Assembly: GCA_945861565.1 (NCBI GenBank)
Contig: CAMAUY010000016.1
Span: 1-64,000 of the forward strand
Direction: 5' to 3'
Length of the DNA: 64,000 nt
DNA from: Akkermansia muciniphila
GTDB taxonomy: Bacteria; Verrucomicrobiota; Verrucomicrobiia; Limisphaerales; UBA9464
The position numbers were made by a program, and so were the translations under genes. Under the pieces are notes generated by a model. That model was not told the origin of the DNA. It was given only the letters and a program-made list of their open reading frames with translations, and did not search any database. How positions within the stretch are numbered: the stretch's first letter is position 1; each line of letters starts with the position of its first letter. Below are positions 42,501 through 48,389 of this stretch, piece after piece.

Positions 42501-44821
42501 TCACCCAGTTCGGGGGCTCCGTTGCCGTTCAGGTCGTTCCACACCAAGTCTCCGATCGACGCCAACTGTTGGTACCCAAAGTCAACATCCGTCCGCGTTA
42601 CCCCCGCCACAAGGGTCACCACAGACGAGTTGGGCGCCGGCACCAGTAGCCCATCCAAATCGTAGGTCGGGACGTATCCCGTCGGCTGCCCGGCCGACAC
42701 GGTGTAGGTTCCCGCCGGGAGGTTTGTGAACATATAATGGCCGTTGAGATCGGTCACCTGGGCACCCACCAAATTGTTCAGCGCATTGAATGCCTGCACC
42801 GTGACACCCTCCAACCCGGCTTCACCGCCGTCCTGAAGCCCGTTGCCGTTGCTATCGCTCCAAACTCGATCGCCGAGCCCCCATCCCCCTCCCCCCTGGT
42901 TACCGCCATCGTCACCTCTTTCCTTGTAGCCAAAATCGACATCCATGCGGTCCTCACCCACCGCCAAGTTGACGCTCGCCTGATTGGTGGATCCCAAGCC
43001 ATCGATGTCGTAAGTCGGCACAAACCCGGTTCCACTGAGGGTCACTTCCACTCGATAGGTATCGGGGCCCAAATCGCCAAAGGTATAGAATCCGGTGGCA
43101 TCGGACGTCGTCACCCCAAGGGAAATCCCCCCGATGAACAGTTCCACCACCGCTCCCGGGATGCCCAATTCTCCACCCTCTTGTAACCCGTTCCCGTTCG
43201 CGTCATTCCAAATTCGATCCCCCAAACTCGCCCGGTCATAACCGAAATCGACGTTGGCTCGCGCTTGCGCCCCTCCGAGGATGATCTGCGTGCAGTTCGG
43301 CGTTCCAAGCCCGTCCAGATCGTAGGTCGGCGCGTACCCTCCAGGCAGGTCGGTCTTGACCAGATACACTCCGGCGAAAAGCGATTCGAAACCGTAGTTT
43401 CCGCTGGCATCCGTCGTCCATGACCCGATCTCGTTCAAGGGATCAGCCGCCGAATAAATGTGCACCACGACACCGGGGATTCCCGACTCCCCAGGATCCT
43501 GAACTCCATCCCGATCCCGGTCATTCCAGACAAGGCCCCCGATTGACGCATCATACGTTTGATACCCAAAGTCGATCTCAAGCTGATTTTCACCGGGACT
43601 GAGGGGATATCCCACCTCATTCGGAGTCAGGGTTCCGTCGTAATCCGTTGTAGGAAATCCCGCCACCGGGGGATTCAAGACAACCACGGTGTACCAAGCG
43701 GACGGCAGATTTGTGAAGATGTAGAAGCCATTCGCGTCCGTGACCTGCTGGGCCAGATCGGCCAAGGATTCGTCGCGGAGAACAACGCTCACCCCGGCAA
43801 TTCCCGGCTCACCGGGGCTCTGGAGTCCGTCCCCGTCATTGTCGTACCAAACCCGATCTCCGATGCTCCCAACGTCGGTGCTGACCGGTACGGTGTACCC
43901 AAAATCCACGTTCAACATGTCCTGGCCAGTGACACACGTAAACGACGCTTCGTTCGCAGTGTTGGTTCCGTCCAAATCATAGTTTGGGGAAAAAATCGGC
44001 GGTGGATAAACGTGCACGCGGTAGTTGCCCGCTGGAACATCTCGGAACAAGTAAGCACCCGTCCAGTCGGTCACCTGCGGCAGTACTCCCGCAACCGGTG
44101 CGCCCGCCTCATCCAGCATTGTCACCACCGCTCCACCGATTCCCGGCTCTCCCCCATCGATCGCTCCGTCACCGTTCAAATCGTTCCAAACAATATCTCC
44201 GACAAACGAATCCCGGGGTTCATAGATATACTCCAGTTCCACTGCGGCCGCCGAGGATGTCCGCAGTATTTTCGTCAATTCAGCCCCACCTGAGGCCGTC
44301 GATGCTGAGGAGGCATCCACCGTAAGCGCAATCGTCCCCGGTCCCGCAAACAAAGTCAGATCACCGCTCGGCGCCACCGAATTGGTGGTCCGCGACGCGG
44401 AGGATCCCAAATCCAGCAACGTAACTCCGGAATCTCCACCGAAATCAGTCACGCCATCATACGCCAGAAGCTGGCGCGTCACAGAGGTCTGCGCGGTCAC
44501 CCCGACAAGCACCGAGCCGTCAGGCCGTCGCACAGTCACCGTGGCGCCGACTGCAATCGACACCGTCACCGGTGCGTTCAAATCACGATTCTCGATTTGC
44601 GCCGAACCCACCGCCAAATCGGTCACCGTCACCCGCACCTTCCTCAGGGTCCCCAAACTGGTATCGAATTTGTTAAACGGAAACGCGTTCGTCCAATCGA
44701 CCGGTGTCTGAAACACACTCTGCGACTGAGAGACCGACAATTCCACGGATGCCTGCAGATTCGCAGTCGTTGCCGACAGGAAGCAGGCGACACCTAAAAC
44801 AGTCGCGCCCGCGGAACGCAA
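39515..44821 (-). CDS. Giant SdrD_B-repeat surface protein
   Basis: 1768 residues from a TTG start. An exported N-terminus (RSAGATVLGVACFLSATTA, then NLQA) precedes a beta domain of about 200 residues and then 13 tandem SdrD_B/Cna-B-like domains, each opening (S)IGD-VW-D-NGDG-QD-GE, containing Y-F-NL--G-Y-V, and closing NVDFGY. The domains predict a stiff, calcium-binding stalk. The C-terminal 150 residues are a different, conserved-looking module starting RGCTAGFWSNKVGQAL with GDPNREAQECLMKALDAANN near the end; there is no LPXTG or PEP-CTERM. Expected at the cell surface or secreted. The 5-prime end seems disturbed by a small repeat (44870-44930), so an original ATG at 44976 may once have been used. 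Confidence 0.9.
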   Translation of the reverse strand: MRSAGATVLGVACFLSATTANLQASVELSVSQSQSVFQTPVDWTNAFPFNKFDTSLGTLRKVRVTVTDLAVGSAQIENRDLNAPVTVSIAVGATVTVRRPDGSVLVGVTAQTSVTRQLLAYDGVTDFGGDSGVTLLDLGSSASRTTNSVAPSGDLTLFAGPGTIALTVDASSASTASGGAELTKILRTSSAAAVELEYIYEPRDSFVGDIVWNDLNGDGAIDGGEPGIGGAVVTMLDEAGAPVAGVLPQVTDWTGAYLFRDVPAGNYRVHVYPPPIFSPNYDLDGTNTANEASFTCVTGQDMLNVDFGYTVPVSTDVGSIGDRVWYDNDGDGLQSPGEPGIAGVSVVLRDESLADLAQQVTDANGFYIFTNLPSAWYTVVVLNPPVAGFPTTDYDGTLTPNEVGYPLSPGENQLEIDFGYQTYDASIGGLVWNDRDRDGVQDPGESGIPGVVVHIYSAADPLNEIGSWTTDASGNYGFESLFAGVYLVKTDLPGGYAPTYDLDGLGTPNCTQIILGGAQARANVDFGYDRASLGDRIWNDANGNGLQEGGELGIPGAVVELFIGGISLGVTTSDATGFYTFGDLGPDTYRVEVTLSGTGFVPTYDIDGLGSTNQASVNLAVGEDRMDVDFGYKERGDDGGNQGGGGWGLGDRVWSDSNGNGLQDGGEAGLEGVTVQAFNALNNLVGAQVTDLNGHYMFTNLPAGTYTVSAGQPTGYVPTYDLDGLLVPAPNSSVVTLVAGVTRTDVDFGYQQLASIGDLVWNDLNGNGAPELGEPGLSGVTVTASGPGGTYTAVTAANGQYSLTGVIAGTYTVSAGGPPGYNATFDFDGTNTPSVAVVILAAGAARTEVDFGYRQTQNAGPQGRIGDLVWLDRNGNGVRDGGEPSLANVTVTLEDLFGGGTQSIATAANGAYLFQNLTPSTYLVTVTPPAGHNPVYDLDGVIDSPNMVLIELADGEHNLNIDFGYQELPGSIGDLVWLDANGNGVQNGGEAGLAGVTVTLLQGTTEVATTVTAANGSYGFTNVFSGTYTVSVTTPLNHAAVYDQDGVGTPGETVVVMGINQTPTDIDFGYQSIVGSIGDLVWNDANANGVQDNDESGLSGVTVELRQGASLITSAVTDTSGAYSFNNLLAGSYTVTVLPPAYHFATHDLDGVGSPGTAVVPLAAGQDRVDADFGYHYVPPVGSVGDRIWQDLNANGTQDSGEPGLAGVPVILSQLGVILTNEISGADGYYVFSNLLVGNYVVSVVPPQYYLETFHYRDTIPLDGQTTSNRTTFALAAGEDRRDIDFGYLYAPPPGSIGDRVWEDTNGDGLLNGSETGLVGVTVILYNALNVAQATNVTSSGGYYSFNGLAAERYTVRVIPPANFYNPTYDFDGIATANQATLTLEIGEDRTDVDFGFIYSPILSSIGDRVWIDTDGDGLQDVDEAGFEGATVTLRDGAGQVLATAISGPNGIYSFGNLWPGTYSVTVTLPQNYVPTYDYDGVFTPGITAVTLGFATDLSNIDLGCRELMDLASIGDRVWLDSNWNAAQDPSEPGIAGVSLTLKDAANVTIATTVSGPDGVYTFGNLLAGTYTVLITRPSGYTATYDMDGITTLDKATVTLVAKEKRRDVDFGYAANSSPSPTGRGCTAGFWSNKVGQALETQNDFAVLTQLSLRNPDGSARDFTGSLSANKSALATWLKDRNAVNMAFQTSGQLAAFQLNVLHGFYQPGTIIPTPGCNADRFMTASQLILATEAQLSQDGYTPSGDPNREAQECLMKALDAANNNATR

Positions 44822-44868
44822 TAGAGATAGCCCGGAAAATACGGACGCGAAAGAACCCCAGCGGCTCG

Positions 44869-44930
44869 GTAGGGGGTACTGCCACGCGTCGAAGCCGGAC
44901 GGACGGCAGGCCGCCCTACCCCGTTCATGG
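44869..44930 (-). repeat. Small inverted-repeat insertion at the 5-prime end of the SdrD_B gene
   Basis: On the plus strand GTAGGGGG near 44870 and CCCTACCCCG near 44914-44923 form an inverted repeat around a GACGGACGGCAGG core, ending CCGTTCATGG, close to the CGGTTCATGG end of the family 3 elements. It lies between a possible original start (ATG at 44976, MKSPLSTFDLLRAVL) and the present signal peptide, in a different frame. Confidence 0.5.
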
Positions 44931-44976
44931 GCAACACTGCCCGCAGCAAATCAAACGTACTGAGAGGAGATTTCAT

Positions 44977-45427
44977 AAGTATTCCGTTATTGTGTGTTTT
45001 GACCATGACACGTCTTTGGTTCTGGGTATTGTGCGGGATTTCGGCCTGAAAAATCTGAAAAATGGCTAATTCTAGACGGAATCCGCGTTTAGATGCCTTC
45101 GGACACCGATTTTATGCGTCGCGGGAAGTTCATTTCTGAAATCCATAGTATCGCGAGATGTTTTCAATTCAATAATAAAATTCCAACAAATTGCCGCATC
45201 AGAGGTTGATTCATGGTTTATTTAAATCTTTAATCATTTGTATCTCATTTATTATTAACAGATTAACTATACTTTAAAGCCGAAAAACGGTCCTCAACAC
45301 CAGGTTGCGTGGCCTCATTTTTGGTTTGAGATCGACCCAATTGTTCCACCGTTCCCATGAAAATATGCCTCTCGGAACACCAAATAAGGCACATCACATA
45401 TTGAAGAATTTTGGAAAACCTCGCTCT
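44977..45427. promoter_or_regulatory. AT-rich upstream region of the surface protein gene
   Basis: About 450 bases without a gene; 45110-45290 is strikingly AT-rich for this genome (runs such as TTTATTTAAATCTTTAATCA). It probably holds the promoter of the surface protein. A TTGAAT...TACTAT pair on the minus strand near 45145-45175 is a weak candidate only. Confidence 0.4.
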
Positions 45428-45526
45428 CCATGAACCGACTCCCTGGGAGCGCTGGCATCCTGCCGGCGAGCCTGCAGAAAGGACCAACACCCGCCGGCAG
45501 GGATGCCGGCGCTCCCAGGTTCATGG
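45428..45526. repeat. Modular element family 3, array unit 1
   Basis: A 99-bp palindromic element, CCATGAACCG to GGTTCATGG. Inner arms CTGGGAGCGCTGGCATCCTG and its partner ending CCGGCGCTCCCAG pair over about 25 bases. It is the first of three consecutive elements with the same ends and different insides. Confidence 0.88.
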
Positions 45527-45563
45527 TCTTAATTCATGTCCATTCTTTGGAAAACATTCCTAC
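45527..45563 (+). repeat. 37-bp spacer repeat, copy 1
   Basis: A 37-bp sequence between array units 1 and 2, containing AATTCATGTCCATTCTTTGG. Same length and 34 of 37 bases the same as the spacer at 45743-45779. A diverged relative (TTTGGAAAAC core) precedes unit 1. Confidence 0.9.
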
Positions 45564-45742
45564 CCATGAACCGGCTCCATTTCCCAATTCGAGGACGAAG
45601 AACGAGCGCGACGGACGAGGACGATTTGAAGGACCCCATTGCGGCGCTTTCGCCCTCGTCCTCGTCCTTCGTCCTTCGTCCGTCGATGGCGACGAACAGC
45701 ACACCGGCCTATGTGCCGGGACGCACGGAGCGCGGTTCATGG
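45564..45742. repeat. Modular element family 3, array unit 2
   Basis: A 179-bp element, CCATGAACCG to CGGTTCATGG. The inner module is a purine-rich inverted repeat of GAGGACGA-type units on the left and TCGTCCTCGTCCTTCGTCC on the right. It is unrelated to units 1 and 3 apart from the ends. Confidence 0.85.
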
Positions 45743-45779
45743 TCACAATTCATGTCCATTCTTTGGAAAACTTTCCTAC
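45743..45779 (+). repeat. 37-bp spacer repeat, copy 2
   Basis: Between array units 2 and 3. Three mismatches to copy 1: two at the left (TCAC for TCTT) and one in the TTTCC/ATTCC segment. Confidence 0.9.
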
Positions 45780-45849
45780 CCATGAACCGCCCCCTCTCCC
45801 TGCCCTCCCCCGCTCCGAGCGGGGGAGAGGGGGGGGCTTCGGTTCATGA
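45780..45849. repeat. Modular element family 3, array unit 3
   Basis: A 70-bp element, CCATGAACCG to CGGTTCATGA, with the inner palindrome CCCCCGCTCCGAGCGGGGG that also forms the centre of the solitary element at 28765-28857. The following gene ends 42 bp away. Confidence 0.85.
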
Positions 45850-45891
45850 CATCACGGCGCGCATTGTTAAGTTCGGTGGGTTCTCTCCCGG

Positions 45892-46359
45892 TCACGGCTT
45901 AGCCACCGCGCGAAGGCGGAAAAATGTGGCGCTGTTTTCCCGCGGGAGCGTCACTTGGAATTCGTTGCCGACGGGCTGCGGATTCACCGGAAGGATCTGC
46001 CACGTGGAGGGATCCGCGAGATCACGAGAACGTTCGAGCGTAAAGGCACCGGCTGCCACCGGCCAGGCGAGTACCAGCAATTCACCGATGCGCCCGGCGG
46101 AAAGCACCGGCTTCGCGACCACCGGCACCGCGGTCGGGCCAGGCCAGAAACCGGCCTGCAGAGTGAACGAACCCCCACTCGCCTCCCCCGCATCCGGTTG
46201 ACCCAGGGTGGCGTTCAGTTCAAAAGTACCCCCTCTTGCTGTGCCACCCCCGGCATCAATGCTGATCCAGTCGAGACGGAACGCGTCCGCAGTCTGCCCA
46301 CCAAGGGAGGTCAGTAGCATCAGCAAAGCCGCAGGTATTTGGCGTATTCGTGAATTCAT
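45892..46359 (-). CDS. Exported protein with GG-rich repeat and C-terminal beta domain
   Basis: A 155-residue protein: signal peptide MNSRIRQIPAALLMLLTSLG, then the segment ISIDAGGGTARGGTFELNAT, TLGQPDAGEASGGSFTLQAG and FWPG, and a C-terminal beta module (LVLAWPVAAGAFTLERSRDL, ending NSATFFRLRAVAKP). This combination, a DGGGG/GQPDAG motif plus a W-P...LERS...FFRL tail, is typical of Verrucomicrobia surface or secreted proteins of unknown role. It begins 28 bp after the stop of the YadA-like gene, so both are one operon. Confidence 0.78.
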   Translation of the reverse strand: MNSRIRQIPAALLMLLTSLGGQTADAFRLDWISIDAGGGTARGGTFELNATLGQPDAGEASGGSFTLQAGFWPGPTAVPVVAKPVLSAGRIGELLVLAWPVAAGAFTLERSRDLADPSTWQILPVNPQPVGNEFQVTLPRENSATFFRLRAVAKP

Positions 46360-46387
46360 GGCAGCGAAGGTTTTGGGGGCAAGTTCA

Positions 46388-48229
46388 TTACCAGGCGACT
46401 TCAGCGGTTTGGAGGCGAGCCACCCAGCGCACCACATCCGGCGTCCCCGCACTGTTAACGCCAATCACGAGGCTGCCAGGGCCGGCCGTCACTTGGACAC
46501 TCCAGGCCGGATCATCCTCACCCAACTCGGTAACGGTCGGGGTTCCGACAAAGCTGGCCGTCCCTCCCACGTTCTTGATGACCCCCCGTACCGCATAACC
46601 GCCTGAGACGGAAAAATTGGGCGGGACACCCGCACTTCGACCGGCCACGAGAATCTCAAACGTCCGCGTGCGGCCAACTCCGATTCCCAGCGGCAGGCCG
46701 AGGCCATTGAGTGAAAGTGACGTCAAGGGGTTGACGATGGACGTTTGGCCGCGGAGCACGAACACGGATGTCTGCGCGTCGCCGGGCGAACTGAAATCAC
46801 CGGCGGACTGCGCCATCTGCCCGTGCTGGTCAGCCAACGCCTGGGCTCCGCCCGGAATGATGGAGTACGGCCCCGTTGCGAAATTGGCGTTCCCGCCGGC
46901 CACGGTGGCGTGCGCCGCTCGAGCCTGATTGCCGACACCCCCTCCAACCGTTGCACCGAACTGTTGCGCCAAGTTTTCGCCCCCACCACTGACCGTGCTG
47001 AGGTCAAGTTCCGCCCGGTTCCCCACGCCGCCACTTGTGGTCGCTCCCGCTCCGGCCGCGAGATTGCCCCCGCCGCCACCCACGGTAGATTGATCAAAAT
47101 GCGCGGCATTGTCCTGGCCGCCCGAAACCGTCGATGCCACTCCATCGGCAACGTTCTGCCGGCCCCCTCCCACCGTGGCGTGCTCCCTGGCGGCCTGGTT
47201 AAGCGATCCTCCGGCAACAACCGATACGAAACCCGACGCAAAATTCTGTGTGCCGCCACTCACGATCGAGTAGCCGTTGGTGGCGGAATTTCCTAGGCCG
47301 CCAGCCACGGTCGCAGCCACGCCGCTCGCCGTGTTGCTCATTCCGCCACCAATGAACGCGTAATTGGCACTGGCCAGATTGATGTTGCCCGCGCTGCCGC
47401 CCCCGCCAATGACGACACCGACCGCTCCAGTCACGACATTTCCGAAGTAGCCACCGACGAGGTTGGGACTCAGGCCGGCCGGTGTGATCAGCAGAGCCCG
47501 GGCATTGCCAACCCGCACCTCGATCGAGCGCTGGTCTGTGGTGCCGAGGAAGTCCGAGGCCGTTGTCCCGGCGTTGCCCGCGAGTAACCACGCCGGCCCG
47601 GGAGCCGGCACGATCGAGAACTTCGTGCCCGCCTGCACCGCCACGATCCCGCTGACCGTCGCGGGCAGAATCGTCCCGACCAGCGCGGACGGAGTGAGCC
47701 CTCCGGGGGTAATCGAGGCCGCCGCCGCCGCACGGATCGCGGTGGGCGCCGGGGTAATCCGGATGGCTGGCAGCAGAGTGACAAATCCGGCCGGTGGCGC
47801 AGCGGGACGTGCCTGTCCGCCCAAACGATCGGTGGCACTGGCGGCGACGATCGCGGTGGAACTTACGGCGACTTCGAGATACCGGCCGTCATCCTGGGAC
47901 TCACCATTGGCGGAGTAGAATACGTCGAAGAACGCCGGTCGGAAATGAACCTCGGTGGCGAAGAGTCCGTCCTGAACGGGCACCGCCGGGCGAAGATACT
48001 CGGCGAGGGCTTCGCCCTTGGGCCCGCTCCGCAACGTGAAGTAAAAATCGTAGAGTCCCGTCGCCGGCTTGCCTTCCTGTGATAGCTTACCCTGGACGGT
48101 GAATCCGATGTCCTGTGAGTAGACGCCGACACAGGCACAGACCAGGGTCGCGATCGCGAAAAACCAGCGAGGCACCCTTGGATGGATGGAGGCCGCAGGC
48201 TGCGGTAGATGTGAGTGTTGGGTCTTCAT
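46388..48229 (-). CDS. Exported protein with YadA-like head repeats
   Basis: A 613-residue protein with a signal peptide after a Pro-rich start (FFAIATLVCACVGVYS). Residues about 40-170 form a beta domain (IGFTVQGKLSQEGKPATGLY). From about 270 to 480 run 14-24-residue repeats of the kind GGG-N-A-G--ATV-GG-GN-A, such as SNTASGVAATVAGGLGNSA, which match the left-handed beta-roll of YadA heads and some phage tail fibres. A C-terminal beta domain ends the protein. There is no YadA membrane anchor, so it is not a classical trimeric autotransporter; it may be a secreted or fibre-like adhesin. Operon with the downstream 155-residue protein. Confidence 0.8.
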   Translation of the reverse strand: MKTQHSHLPQPAASIHPRVPRWFFAIATLVCACVGVYSQDIGFTVQGKLSQEGKPATGLYDFYFTLRSGPKGEALAEYLRPAVPVQDGLFATEVHFRPAFFDVFYSANGESQDDGRYLEVAVSSTAIVAASATDRLGGQARPAAPPAGFVTLLPAIRITPAPTAIRAAAAASITPGGLTPSALVGTILPATVSGIVAVQAGTKFSIVPAPGPAWLLAGNAGTTASDFLGTTDQRSIEVRVGNARALLITPAGLSPNLVGGYFGNVVTGAVGVVIGGGGSAGNINLASANYAFIGGGMSNTASGVAATVAGGLGNSATNGYSIVSGGTQNFASGFVSVVAGGSLNQAAREHATVGGGRQNVADGVASTVSGGQDNAAHFDQSTVGGGGGNLAAGAGATTSGGVGNRAELDLSTVSGGGENLAQQFGATVGGGVGNQARAAHATVAGGNANFATGPYSIIPGGAQALADQHGQMAQSAGDFSSPGDAQTSVFVLRGQTSIVNPLTSLSLNGLGLPLGIGVGRTRTFEILVAGRSAGVPPNFSVSGGYAVRGVIKNVGGTASFVGTPTVTELGEDDPAWSVQVTAGPGSLVIGVNSAGTPDVVRWVARLQTAEVAW

Positions 48230-48389
48230 GGGATCAAATGTTGAATTCTTATTGCGACTCGGTGCGATTCGGTGCGCTCCATGGCGAGCGAGTACTGAAT
48301 ATTCCCGACACGATGGAGGTTCTCCTTTTAATCACACCTTTTCCGCTCCTGACAAGTTGTGATTTGGTTTAGGCTGATCCGTCCTTCTC

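Noticed and set aside
45391..45849. Regular 37-bp repeats suggesting a CRISPR array
   Set aside because: Only two good copies, intervals of 70-179 bp that are themselves palindromic, and no cas gene; the cassette reading fits better.
45430..46201. Plus-strand proline/serine/arginine-rich open frames
   Set aside because: They lie inside the palindromic cassettes and opposite the exported 155-residue protein; only translated repeats.
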